Assembly: GCA_050998615.1 (NCBI GenBank)
Contig: JBPCQA010000008.1
Coordinates: 40,108 to 104,107, forward strand
DNA: 64,000 nt
Source of the DNA: JBPCQA01 sp050998615
GTDB taxonomy: Bacteria; Actinomycetota; Actinomycetes; Propionibacteriales; Nocardioidaceae
Direction of reading: 5' to 3'
Shown: piece after piece, positions 7,436 to 16,091 of the stretch
Layout of the letters: every line of letters begins with the position of its first letter
Position numbering within the stretch: the first letter of the stretch is position 1
Notes under the pieces: model-generated
Databases searched by the model: none
What the model saw: only the letters and a program-made list of their open reading frames with translations
What the model was told of the DNA's origin: nothing
Position numbers and translations under genes: made by a program

Positions 7436-9820
7436 TCAACTACCGTGGCGTTCGGGGCGCCAACGGCGGTGCCGAATCTTGGGCTCGCCCTCGCGGACCA
7501 GCTGGAGCCTGGGCCTAGGTCCGTCGGTGCGCCCGGTCTGCGGCTTGCGCCGGCCTGCTCGCCAGGGCAGCGGCCACTGCGCGCCGGGGCCGTCGTAGTC
7601 CTGCTCGACGGCCGCATGCAACGTCCAGCTCGGATTGTACAGGTGGGCCCGGCCCAGCGCGCAGAGGTCGGCGCGGCCGGCCAAGATGATCGAGTTCACG
7701 TCGTCGTACGACGAGATCGCGCCCACCGCGATCGTGGCGACCCCGGTACGGTTGCGGATGGCGTCGGCGAACGGTGTCTGGAACGAGCGCCCGTACGCCG
7801 GCTGCTCGTCCGGCGTCACCTGACCGGTGGACACGTCGATCGCGTCAGCGCCGGCGGCGGCGAAGCCCCCGGCGATCTGCACGGCGTCGTCGGCGTCGAT
7901 GCCGCCCTCGACCCAGTCGGTGGCGGAGATCCGCACCATGATCGGCCGGTCCGCAGGCCACACCTCGCGGATCGCGGCGAACACCTCAAGCGGGTAGCGC
8001 AGCCGGTTGGACAGCGACCCGCCGTACCGATCGCTGCGCTGGTTCGTCACCGGCGAGATAAAGCTCGACAACAGGTATCCATGGGCGCAATGCAGCTCGA
8101 CCAGGTCGAAGCCGGCCCGCTCGGCACGCAGCGTCGCGTCGACGAACTGCTGCTTGATCTCGTCCAATTCGACAAGGCTCAGCTCGCGCGGCACCTGGTT
8201 GACCCCGGGCTTGTACGGCAACGGCGAGGGGCCCACGACCGGCCAGTTGCGGTCGAGGAGCGGTTGGTCGATGCCGTCCCACATCAGCCTGGTCGAGCCC
8301 TTGCGGCCCGAGTGACCGACCTGCATGCCGATCTTCGCCGCCGTGTGGTCATGCACGAAGTCGGTGATCTTGCGGAACGCGGCGACGTGCTCCTCGGCGT
8401 ACATACCAGCGCAGCCGGGCGTGATGCGGCCCTCCGATGAGACGCACACCATCTCGGTCATCACCAGCCCGGCGCCGCCCAGCGCCTTGCCAGCCAAATG
8501 GGCGAAGTGGAAGTCGCCGGCCACCCCGTCGACCGTGCTGTACATGTCCATCGCGGACACCACAATCCGGTTAGCCAGCCCGAGCTCGCGCAACTTGAAC
8601 GGCTGGAACATCGGCGGTCGCACATCGCCGGAGGCGAAGCCACGACGGCGCTCGTGGTCCGCGAACCACGCGTCGGCACGATCCACGAACTCGTGGTCAC
8701 GCACCCGCAGATTGTCGTAGGTCACCCGGCGGCTGCGCGTCATGATGTTGAACGCGAACTGCATCGGCTCCTGGTCGAGGTATTGGTCGAGGTTCTCAAA
8801 CCACGCGAGGCTCGCCTGGGCGGCCCGCTGAGTCGACAACACGACGGGTCGACGCTCCTTCTCGTAGGCGTCCAGCGCAACCGCCACCTCGTCATGCTCA
8901 TGCAGACAGGCAGCAAGTGACAGCGCGTCCTCCATCGCCAGCTTGGTGCCTGACCCGATGGAGAAGTGGGCGGTGTGCGCGGCATCCCCGAGGAGTACGA
9001 CGTTGTGGTGGCGCCACGCCTCGTTGCGAACCGTCGTGAAGCTGACCCACCGTGAGTTGTTGGCCATCACCTTGTGGCCGTCGAGCACGTCGGCGAACAG
9101 CTCACGCACCACGGCGATCGACTCCTCGTCGGACTCACCGGGCGCCAGCGGCGATGAGCGCTCAGTGTTCACGCCGCCGAACCCGGCCGCCGCCCAGACC
9201 CGGTCGTGCATCTCGACGATGAACGTGCTGCCGCTGGCGTCGAATGGGTAGCCGTGGATCTGCATGACGCCGTATGGCGTCTGCTTGACGTAGAACTTGA
9301 ACGCGTCGAAGACCCGGTCGGTGCCGAGCCACATGTAGCGGCACCGACGCACATCGAGGGTGGGGCGGAACGTGTCGGCGAAGCGCGCCCGCACCGCCGA
9401 GTTGACGCCGTCGCTGGCGATCACCAGGTCGTGGGTGGCCGACAGCTCCCGCACGTCGGGCGCCTCGGTGAGGAAGTGGACGGTCACGTCGAGGCGTTGG
9501 CAGCGCTGCTGCAGGATCTCCAGGAGTCGTCTGCGGCTCATCGCGGCGAAGCCATGGCCGCCGCTGGTGATCACCTCCCCCCGGTAGTGCACGTCGATGT
9601 CGTCCCAGCGAGCGAACTCGGCCTCCATCGCCGCGTGGATCTCCGGGTCGGCGTGCTCGATGCCGCCGAGTGTCTCGTCGGAGAAAACGACGCCGAAGCC
9701 GAACGTGTCGTCGGCGGCGTTGCGCTCCCAAACCGTGATGTCGTGGTGGGGGCCGAGCTGTTTGGCGAGCGCGGCGAAGTACAAACCGCCCGGTCCGCCG
9801 CCGATCACCGCGATACGCAC
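7436..9820 (-). CDS. flavin monooxygenase / old-yellow-enzyme fusion (aryl-CoA hydroxylase type)
   Basis: Two-domain flavoenzyme of 794 residues. Residues 1-395 are a class A FAD monooxygenase (AVIGGGPGGLYFA, later VVLLGDAAHTAHFSIGSG). Residues about 405-780 are an NADH:flavin oxidoreductase of the old yellow enzyme type (FKLRELGLANRIVVSAMDM, GMQVGHSGRKGS, VELHCAHGYLLSSFISP, DRYGGSL). This order is that of 2-aminobenzoyl-CoA monooxygenase/reductase and salicylyl-CoA 5-hydroxylase, which hydroxylate or dearomatise an aryl-CoA. The GTG at 9820 follows GGAGGGGG; the frame is open further upstream but without homology. The divergent enoyl-CoA hydratase and acyl-CoA dehydrogenase genes support an aryl-CoA degradation role. 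No CoA ligase is in the window, so the true substrate is unknown. Confidence 0.85.
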   Translation of the reverse strand: MRIAVIGGGPGGLYFAALAKQLGPHHDITVWERNAADDTFGFGVVFSDETLGGIEHADPEIHAAMEAEFARWDDIDVHYRGEVITSGGHGFAAMSRRRLLEILQQRCQRLDVTVHFLTEAPDVRELSATHDLVIASDGVNSAVRARFADTFRPTLDVRRCRYMWLGTDRVFDAFKFYVKQTPYGVMQIHGYPFDASGSTFIVEMHDRVWAAAGFGGVNTERSSPLAPGESDEESIAVVRELFADVLDGHKVMANNSRWVSFTTVRNEAWRHHNVVLLGDAAHTAHFSIGSGTKLAMEDALSLAACLHEHDEVAVALDAYEKERRPVVLSTQRAAQASLAWFENLDQYLDQEPMQFAFNIMTRSRRVTYDNLRVRDHEFVDRADAWFADHERRRGFASGDVRPPMFQPFKLRELGLANRIVVSAMDMYSTVDGVAGDFHFAHLAGKALGGAGLVMTEMVCVSSEGRITPGCAGMYAEEHVAAFRKITDFVHDHTAAKIGMQVGHSGRKGSTRLMWDGIDQPLLDRNWPVVGPSPLPYKPGVNQVPRELSLVELDEIKQQFVDATLRAERAGFDLVELHCAHGYLLSSFISPVTNQRSDRYGGSLSNRLRYPLEVFAAIREVWPADRPIMVRISATDWVEGGIDADDAVQIAGGFAAAGADAIDVSTGQVTPDEQPAYGRSFQTPFADAIRNRTGVATIAVGAISSYDDVNSIILAGRADLCALGRAHLYNPSWTLHAAVEQDYDGPGAQWPLPWRAGRRKPQTGRTDGPRPRLQLVREGEPKIRHRRWRPERHGS

Positions 9821-10006
9821 CACTGACCCCCTCCGCCTCGCCCGCCCGAGGACATGCGCCCAGGAGATGAATCGAGGATATGTCGTGTCTGCGACGACCG
9901 TCAACACAACGTGAGGCCGCATCCGTATACGCTGTGGATCAGTCGCGGCAGCGTATCGCCGTACAGCTGCCGCTTGAGCCGCCGTCGTAATGGAAGGTCA
10001 CCCCAG

Positions 10007-10834
10007 ATGAGCCCGTTCCGGGGATCCGCCCCGTTCACGCAGCAGTGGCGGCATTTCAGGCTGCGGCGGGAGGCCGGCGTTGTGACGATCACGTTCGACC
10101 GGCCCGACAAGCTCAACGCGCTGACATTCGAAACGTACGCCGACCTGCGCGACCTGCTCGCTGAGCTGCCGCACGGGGAGGAGACCCGGGTTGTCGTGTT
10201 GCGCGGTGAGGGCCGTGCGTTTTGCTCCGGCGGTGACGTGAACGAGATCATCGGCGAGACGTTGAAGATGCGGCCCGACGAACTGCTGGCGTTCACCACG
10301 ATGACCGGCGATGTCGTGCGGGCGATGCGGGAGTCGCCGGTGCCGATCATCGCCGCCATCCATGGCACCGCTGCCGGAGCCGGGTCGGTGTTGGCGCTGG
10401 CCAGCGACTTTCGGGTGATGGCGCGGTCGGCGAAGTTCGCCTTCCTGTTCACCAGGGTCGGGCTGGCCGGAGCCGACATGGGGGCGGCGTACCTGCTGCC
10501 GCGGCTGGTAGGTCTCGGTCGGGCGACCCAGCTGCTGATGCTCGGCGACTCACTGACCGCGGAGCGGGCCGATCAGTGGGGGCTGGTGAGCGAGCTTGTC
10601 GAGGACGGCGAGGTCGATGCTGCGGCGGCGCGTCTTGCCGCGCGGTTGACGACCGGGCCTGGCCAGGCGTACTCCGCCACTAAGCGGCTGCTCACTCGCG
10701 AGCTCGACATGCCGCTGGCGGGAGCCGTGGAGCTCGAGGCGATGACGCAAGCATTGTTGATGAAGGGCGACGACTACCGGGAGTTTCACGCCGCCTTCAA
10801 TGCCAAACGCGAGCCGGAGTGGAAGGGCCGCTGA
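10007..10834 (+). CDS. enoyl-CoA hydratase/isomerase family protein
   Basis: Crotonase-fold enzyme of 275 residues acting on acyl-CoA thioesters in the cytoplasm. It shows TITFDRPDKLNAL, the oxyanion-hole segments FCSGGDVNEI and HGTAAGAGSVLALASD, and GLAGADMGAAYLLPRLVG near the active site. The Asp in GADMG stands where hydratases often have a catalytic Glu, so it may be an isomerase or a ring-opening hydratase rather than a simple hydratase. The ATG at 10007 has GGAAGG 9 nt upstream. The gene is divergent from the monooxygenase fusion and followed after 2 nt by an acyl-CoA dehydrogenase. Confidence 0.88.
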   Translation: MSPFRGSAPFTQQWRHFRLRREAGVVTITFDRPDKLNALTFETYADLRDLLAELPHGEETRVVVLRGEGRAFCSGGDVNEIIGETLKMRPDELLAFTTMTGDVVRAMRESPVPIIAAIHGTAAGAGSVLALASDFRVMARSAKFAFLFTRVGLAGADMGAAYLLPRLVGLGRATQLLMLGDSLTAERADQWGLVSELVEDGEVDAAAARLAARLTTGPGQAYSATKRLLTRELDMPLAGAVELEAMTQALLMKGDDYREFHAAFNAKREPEWKGR

Positions 10835-10836
10835 GG

Positions 10837-11973
10837 GTGTCCACGTTCGCCTTGACGCCCGAGCAGGACCGCTTCACCTCGTGGGTGCGCGAGGTTGCGC
10901 AGTCCACGTTGCGCCCCATCGCCGAAGCCGGGCCGGAAGGCGCCGTCAATCGTCAACTGGTTAAGGCAATGGGGGAGCTGGGCCTGCTGGCGCCGCTGTT
11001 TCCGGGCTCCGCGGTCGGCGGCTCCGTGCGTGACGCCGCGGCGCTCGACCTCTGCCTGCTCCGGGAGGCACTCGCCGGTGTGTCGACCGAAGCCGAGACC
11101 GCACTGGCCTTGCAGGGCCTGGGGACATATCCGGTGCTGCAGGCCGGCTCACCAACGCAGGTGGAACGATGGGTTCCGGCAGTTGCCCGTGGCGATGCGA
11201 TCGCCGCATTTGCGCTCAGTGAGGCGGAGGCGGGGTCGGACGCCGGCGCGTTAACGTTGTCGGCGGAGCCGGACGGCTCTGACGGCTGGCGGCTGACCGG
11301 TGAGAAGCTGTGGATCTCCAATGCGCCGGGGGCCGACTTCTACTCGGTGTTCGCTCGCACGACTGCCGGCGCGGGATCGCGCGGGGTCAGCGCGTTCGTC
11401 GTACCCGCGGATCGTAGTGGGCTTTCCGGGGAGCATCTGGAGATGTTGTCACCACACCCGATCGGCCGGCTGACGTTCGACGGCGTACGAGTCGAACGCG
11501 ATGAGCTGCTCGGTGAGCCGGACCGGGGTTTCGCGGTCGCCATGCGCACCCTCGACCTGTTCCGGCCGAGTGTGGGCGCGTTCGCGGTCGGCATGGCGCA
11601 GGCGGCGCTGGACGCTGCGCTTGCGCACGCGCGCCAGCGTCGGGCGTTCGGGGCTCCGCTGCTGCAGATGCAGTCGGTCGGTCACGCGCTGGCGGAGATG
11701 GCGACGCGCACAGAGGCGGCCCGGCTGATGGTCTACCGGGCCGGGGCGGCGTACGACGAAGGACGGCCGGGCATTTCGACGACGTCGGCGATGGCCAAGG
11801 TGCTGGCCACCGAGACGGCACAGTACGTCGTCGACGCGGCCATCCAGATCCACGGTGCCCGCGCGTTGCAGCGTGGGCATCTGCTCGAACACCTCTACCG
11901 GGAGGTGCGCGCACCGCGCATCTACGAGGGCTCCAGCGAAGTCCAGCGCTCCATCATCGCCCGACACCTCTGA
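10837..11973 (+). CDS. acyl-CoA dehydrogenase
   Basis: FAD-dependent acyl-CoA dehydrogenase of 378 residues with the usual three domains: helical N-terminus (LTPEQDRFTSWVREVAQ), middle beta domain (AFALSEAEAGSDAGAL and LTGEKLWISNAPGADFYSVF) and helical C-terminus (RRAFGAPLLQMQSVGHALAEM), ending IYEGSSEVQRSIIARHL with the catalytic-base region. I take the GTG at 10837, 2 nt after the hydratase stop and 10 nt after GGAAGG. Coupling to the hydratase indicates sequential acyl-CoA steps, probably with the divergent aryl-CoA monooxygenase. Substrate chain or ring is not readable. Confidence 0.9.
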   Translation: MSTFALTPEQDRFTSWVREVAQSTLRPIAEAGPEGAVNRQLVKAMGELGLLAPLFPGSAVGGSVRDAAALDLCLLREALAGVSTEAETALALQGLGTYPVLQAGSPTQVERWVPAVARGDAIAAFALSEAEAGSDAGALTLSAEPDGSDGWRLTGEKLWISNAPGADFYSVFARTTAGAGSRGVSAFVVPADRSGLSGEHLEMLSPHPIGRLTFDGVRVERDELLGEPDRGFAVAMRTLDLFRPSVGAFAVGMAQAALDAALAHARQRRAFGAPLLQMQSVGHALAEMATRTEAARLMVYRAGAAYDEGRPGISTTSAMAKVLATETAQYVVDAAIQIHGARALQRGHLLEHLYREVRAPRIYEGSSEVQRSIIARHL

Positions 11974-12668
11974 AGGCCAGCTGCCGTTGCGCTCGCGCCT
12001 TCCGTAAACGAGCGGATGAGTGGGCATAGCTTGAGCCGTTACCGTAGTTGGAGTACTTCCGGTCTCTAACGGTTCTCAACTTGGTCTGGGTGGTGCAGGC
12101 TGGGTCGCCGGTGCTTTCTTTTTAACGGTCGGCGTAAGAGCCGTGCGGGTTGGCCCCTCGTAGACGTGTGGACGCAAACGACACGTGTTGCGAGTGGGAG
12201 CACCGGCGATGGACATCCCGCAGCAAACAACTTGCGCTGGCAGCGCCTCACGCGCAAGCGGTTACCTCGGCCAGTCGTCGAGCCAAGTAGTGACGCTCTC
12301 CGTCGGAAGTCACTAACTCTAACTCGAGGGCGCGTCGCTAGCTGGTGGCGGCCTCCGCGCGCAACACGGCGGCGACAGGCCGCATGCCCGGGATACGTGC
12401 ACTCGTCGGGCCAAGGCAATCACGTGCTGCACCTCAAGCTGACGGCGAGGACCCGCCCCTTGAGTGGTCGCGTCCCGTTGAGAAAATGGTCATCCGTGAC
12501 GCTGAGAAACCGGTGAGCCAACACGAAACCGCCGGGAAGAGTTCATGCGCCAAGATTCGACGCTGAGCCTGTCCTGATCAGCTGTCCTGGCCAGCCATAG
12601 GTCGCAACCTTAGGCGCTCGGCGTGTCGCTGCGCCGAATCCCGACGCTGTCGCGCTCCAATTAGGGGA
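11974..12668. other. 695-nt stretch without a supported gene
   Basis: No reading frame here shows a domain, plausible codon bias or ribosome binding site. It separates the acyl-CoA operon from the terminator at 12669 and the Mrp remnants. I cannot exclude a small RNA or decayed DNA. Confidence 0.5.
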
Positions 12669-12697
12669 AGCCCCGCGAAGTATGAGTTCGCGGGGCT
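12669..12697. terminator. hairpin terminator
   Basis: Perfect 11-bp stem AGCCCCGCGAA/TTCGCGGGGCT with a 7-nt loop. It lies just downstream (minus strand) of the antiporter remnants and the tandem repeat at 12711. Confidence 0.65.
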
Positions 12698-12710
12698 GAC
12701 GTCTTCACCG

Positions 12711-12776
12711 GAAGAATCTGGCGGCTGGGCGGGAAAAACCTGACGGCTCGGGGGAAAACCTGACGGCTGGGCGGAA
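12711..12776 (-). repeat. 22-nt tandem repeat, about three copies
   Basis: On the minus strand the unit is CCGTCAGGTTTTTCCCGCCCAG, with starts spaced 20-22 nt. The same family, as CCGTCACTTTCTTCCnGCCGAG, occurs on the plus strand at 33566-33756. It lies just after the end of the Mrp remnant. Confidence 0.65.
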
Positions 12777-12787
12777 GTAGGCGGGGG

Positions 12788-13452
12788 TTACCAGACCACG
12801 GGCTGCCAGATCACGGCGGCGCCGAAGGCGGCGACCCCGAAGACGAGCCAGGCCACGTAGTCGCCGTACCGCACGTCGTGGATCGCCTGCAACCCCCGCA
12901 CCGCCTGGTGCACCGGCCAGCCAAGCCGGCGAACCGATGCGGGCAGCCTCGACCTCGATCCCCACACAGTGCCACGAATGCACCAGAGCCGCCACGGTGA
13001 GCCCCGCGACCACGACCACCATCCCCCCCGGCGAGCCGGTCGGTAATGATCGCGATGCCGACCGAGGCGCCACTCGACGAGCCGCCGTGCGGCGGCCAGT
13101 CTCCGATCCACTGCACCAGGCGGCCACCCCCAACCGCGTCCGTCACCCACACCGCGCCGGCCAGGCCAAGCGCTTCGACCACGTCGAAGACCGGAAATGG
13201 GCGCAGCTTTCGAGGCTGCGATAGTCCCCGGCGAGGTAGGCAAGGTGCACGCCGGTCGCCAGCACGAGGCCGCGCTGGTCGAACGTCACCGACGCGATCA
13301 CGTTCGCCGTGTGGTGCGAGATCGCGTCGGCCACCGCCCGCCCGCCATAGGGGTGGTGAGGTGTGCCGAAGGTCGGCATCCCGACGATCGCGGCGACAAA
13401 GAGCCACCCCCGCCCACAGCAGCGGGATTGCCGCCAGCGACAGCGCGTTCAC
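12788..13452 (-). pseudogene. remnants of an Mrp-type cation/proton antiporter operon
   Basis: Several short frames on the minus strand read as consecutive pieces of Mrp/Mnh membrane subunits. These are MnhG-like (NALSLAAIPLLWAGVAL), MnhB-like (FGTPHHPYGGRAVADAIS, HTANVIASVTFDQRG), MnhD/NuoL-like (IGDWPPHGG, then AIITDRLAGG and a hydrophobic VVVVAGLTVAALVHS) and a typical C-terminus (HDVRYGDYVAWLVFGVAAFG). The pieces are in different frames with most of each subunit missing, so this is a deletion scar. A nearly whole MrpF-like frame lies upstream at 13460-13681. The order F-G-B-D fits a former Mrp operon. Confidence 0.55.
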
Positions 13453-13459
13453 CGTGGGC

Positions 13460-13681
13460 TCATAGCGATCGTCCGAAGAAGCGAGCGAACACGAGCCAGC
13501 CGGCGAGAGACAGCAGCGCCACCAGCAACGCCACGTCGACGTACGCCGGGCGGCCGAACGCCTGCGCCAGCAACAACAGCGCGGCAGCCACCACCACGCT
13601 CAGCGTCTCCAGCGCCGACAAGCGCTCCAGCGGACGGCCATGGCAGACACCGATCAGGCAGGGCAGCAGACCGCCAAGCAC
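13460..13681 (-). CDS. MrpF-like small membrane protein, probably truncated
   Basis: A 73-residue hydrophobic frame resembling the MrpF/MnhF subunit of multisubunit Na+/H+ antiporters: GRPLERLSALETLS (family pattern G-P-x-DR-x-ALD), then two membrane helices (VVVAAALLLLAQAF and VDVALLVALLSLAGWLVFA). MrpF is usually about 90 residues with three helices; here the first helix is short or lost. It is followed by decayed pieces of other Mrp subunits, so it is most likely a leftover without a working complex. The GTG at 13681 is the first plausible start; the frame is open further but overlaps the glycosyltransferase gene. Confidence 0.45.
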   Translation of the reverse strand: MLGGLLPCLIGVCHGRPLERLSALETLSVVVAAALLLLAQAFGRPAYVDVALLVALLSLAGWLVFARFFGRSL

Positions 13682-13703
13682 CGATTTCGGAGCGACCCCG
13701 GCC

Positions 13704-14693
13704 TCATCGCACCCCTTTAAGGTCAGCCGTTCTGGTGGGTACGTCGTGCAGCAGCGTGTCCCATTCGTCGAGGAACCTGCCGAGCCCATATCGGCGCAGC
13801 GCGAACTCGCGGGCGGCCGACCCGGCGCTGCCGGCCCGGCTTGGGTCGTGGAGGAGGCGGACCGCGGCGGCGTACAGCTCGTCCGGCCGGGTCGACACGC
13901 ATCCCACGTCGGACGGGATCGCGGCTGCCTCCGTCGCCGCCAGCACCACCACCGGCATGCCGAGGTGCATGGCTTCTAGCAGCGAGAACCCCAGCGAGGT
14001 CCATCGGTGTGTGTGAACGTAGACCCGACGGCAGGCAAGCTGATCGTGCAGACGGTCTTGCGGTTCGTCGGCGAAGGTCCGCATCGAACCGTCGGAGCAG
14101 GTGATCAGTTGATGCAACAAGTCGACCTGCATGCCGAAGACGTCGACCGGGACGTGGCGCACCAGGTCGACAAGCAGGTCGGTGCCTACCGCACGGCCGC
14201 GGCGTACCGGCTCGTTGATGACCACGGCGGCACGGGCCTCGCGGCCGGTGTAGCGGGGACCCGGATCGACGATGCCGTGCTCGATGACGACGGTGGGGGC
14301 TCGACCGCTGTCCCACATCAGCTGGTTGAAGTGGGTGACGTGCACGACCGGAATCTCAGCCTGGCCGGCCAGCGGGTGGCGGCTGGTGACCGCTCCGGCG
14401 CCGGGGGTGTTGTGCTCGACGTAGACGGCGGGGATGTCGCGCCCGGGGCGTCGCCGCAGTAGCCGTTCGGCGAGCGCCGGCTCGTGCGGGCGCTGCAACA
14501 GCACGACGTCGAAATCCGCATCGGCCAGGTCGTCGAGTGGCACTTCGGTCACGCTGGCGGGCCAGTCCCAGGTGCACGCGCGACCCCGCCCATCGGGCCC
14601 GCGTTCCGCGTCGACTGGCACCACGTAGTCGTGAGGGCCCTGGACGAACGAGGTGGTCCACGATCCGTGCACGTGCCAGAGCAGAATTCGCAC
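13704..14693 (-). CDS. glycosyltransferase, GT4/GT1-like (GT-B fold)
   Basis: Soluble GT-B glycosyltransferase of 329 residues. The N-terminal domain begins RILLWHVHGSWTTSF, with DVVLLQRPHEPALAERLL. The C-terminal domain has the sugar-nucleotide-binding segment TSLGFSLLEAMHLGMPVV (a variant of the E-x7-E motif) and a final helix (EFALRRYGLGRFLDEWDTLL). Donor and acceptor are unknown. It starts with GTG 5 nt after the UDP-glucose dehydrogenase stop, so both are one minus-strand operon at the left border of the glycoconjugate locus. Confidence 0.82.
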   Translation of the reverse strand: MRILLWHVHGSWTTSFVQGPHDYVVPVDAERGPDGRGRACTWDWPASVTEVPLDDLADADFDVVLLQRPHEPALAERLLRRRPGRDIPAVYVEHNTPGAGAVTSRHPLAGQAEIPVVHVTHFNQLMWDSGRAPTVVIEHGIVDPGPRYTGREARAAVVINEPVRRGRAVGTDLLVDLVRHVPVDVFGMQVDLLHQLITCSDGSMRTFADEPQDRLHDQLACRRVYVHTHRWTSLGFSLLEAMHLGMPVVVLAATEAAAIPSDVGCVSTRPDELYAAAVRLLHDPSRAGSAGSAAREFALRRYGLGRFLDEWDTLLHDVPTRTADLKGVR

Positions 14694-14698
14694 CAGGG

Positions 14699-16006
14699 TC
14701 AGCGTCCGTTACCGAGCACATGGATGCGCCAGCCGGCCGCCCCCCACTTGGTCGCATCAAGCAGCTGACGGGTATCCACGATCTGCGGATGCGCCACGAC
14801 CTCGCGCAACGCCACCGGGTCCAGGCTCTCGAACTCGTCCCAATCCGTCAGCACCAAGATCAAATCCACATCGGCACACGCGCTCGTCACGTCCGTGCGG
14901 TAGTCCAGTTGCGGACAGGCCCGCCGCGCCGCCGCCAGCGCCATCGGGTCGTAGACGCGGACCTCGGCGCCGCCCCGACTGAGCTCCTCCGCCACCGCGA
15001 GGGCCGGTGAGTCGCGTACGTCGTCCGACCCGCCCTTGAACGCGGCCCCGAGGATCGCGACTCGGCGGCCTCGCACCGCCGCGAGCCATGACGTGGCTAG
15101 CTCGGCGGTACGGGCACGCTGGCGGGTATTGGTGGCATCGACCTCGCGCAGCAACTGGACGGCTCGTCCGGCACCGAGCTCTTCGGCTCGTGCGACGAAG
15201 CCGCGGATGTCTTTTGGCAGGCAGCCGCCGCCGAATCCCAGCCCCGGGGTCAGGTACGACGACCCGATCCGCGGGTCGCTGCCCAAAATCGAGACCAGAT
15301 CCAGCACACTTGCGTTGGCCGCCTCGCACACTTCGGCGAACACGTTGACCACGGACAACCGAGCCGCCAACATGGCGTTCGCCGACACCTTCGCCAGCTC
15401 CGCGGTGTTACGGTCGGTGCGGATCACGTCGACACCCGCGTAGATCAGCGGCGCATACAGTTGGCGCAAGATCTGCTCGGCACGCGACGTCGCGACGCCT
15501 AGCACGAGCCGGTCGGGGTGCAACGAGTCTTCGATCGCATGCCCCTCGCGGAGGAACTCCGGATTCCACGCGACTTCGACGTCGGTGGCGGACAATTCAC
15601 GCATCCGCGCCTGCAACCTGAGCGCGGTGCCCACCGGCACCGTGGACTTGCCGACTAGAAGGGCACCGGGCCGCAATCCAGGGCAGATCGACTCAACCGC
15701 CGCCCACACGTCGCGCAGGTCCGCAGCTCCGGTGCCATCGGCCTGGGGTGTTCCGACGCAGAGAAAGTGCACCTTCGCGTGTTCGGCGGCCCGCTCGGCG
15801 CGGGTTACGAAGGCGAGCCGGCCGGCGGCTATGCCATGGGTAAGCAGCTCGTCAAGTCGCGGCTCGTAAAACGGTGCCCTGCCGGTGGACAGCCGGGCCA
15901 CTCGGTCCGCGTCGACATCCACCACCACCACGTCGTGTCCGATGGCCGCGAGCGCCGCTGCATGTGTCGCACCCAGATAGCCGGCACCCAGGACGGAGAC
16001 TCGCAT
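14699..16006 (-). CDS. ugd: UDP-glucose 6-dehydrogenase
   Basis: NAD-dependent oxidation of UDP-glucose to UDP-glucuronate. The 435-residue protein starts with a Rossmann motif (VSVLGAGYLGATHAAALA). It has VGKSTVPVGT, EVAWNPEFLREGHAIED and the catalytic cysteine in GFGGGCLPKDIRGF; the C-terminal domain holds ILGAAFKGGSDDVRDSPAL. The ATG at 16006 starts exactly at the Rossmann strand; longer frames add nothing recognisable. UDP-glucuronate is the substrate of the decarboxylase encoded at 26291-27283, so both enzymes give a UDP-xylose (pentose) branch for the glycosyltransferases here. It is divergent from a GT2 gene across an 85-nt intergenic space that should hold both promoters. Confidence 0.92.
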   Translation of the reverse strand: MRVSVLGAGYLGATHAAALAAIGHDVVVVDVDADRVARLSTGRAPFYEPRLDELLTHGIAAGRLAFVTRAERAAEHAKVHFLCVGTPQADGTGAADLRDVWAAVESICPGLRPGALLVGKSTVPVGTALRLQARMRELSATDVEVAWNPEFLREGHAIEDSLHPDRLVLGVATSRAEQILRQLYAPLIYAGVDVIRTDRNTAELAKVSANAMLAARLSVVNVFAEVCEAANASVLDLVSILGSDPRIGSSYLTPGLGFGGGCLPKDIRGFVARAEELGAGRAVQLLREVDATNTRQRARTAELATSWLAAVRGRRVAILGAAFKGGSDDVRDSPALAVAEELSRGGAEVRVYDPMALAAARRACPQLDYRTDVTSACADVDLILVLTDWDEFESLDPVALREVVAHPQIVDTRQLLDATKWGAAGWRIHVLGNGR

Positions 16007-16091
16007 GGCGTGTGCAGTGCCCTGAAGTTGCGCTTGTATGCGGGCTGATGTGTCTGGTGTGGCTGCGCCCGGCCGGGGTACCTGGGATGCC

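Noticed and set aside
7454..8440. Plus-strand open frame opposite the monooxygenase fusion
   Set aside because: Antisense to the old-yellow-enzyme domain, whose motifs are unambiguous.
12166..12566. Open frames in the gap after the acyl-CoA dehydrogenase
   Set aside because: Overlapping short frames on both strands without ribosome binding sites, domains or coherent codon use.
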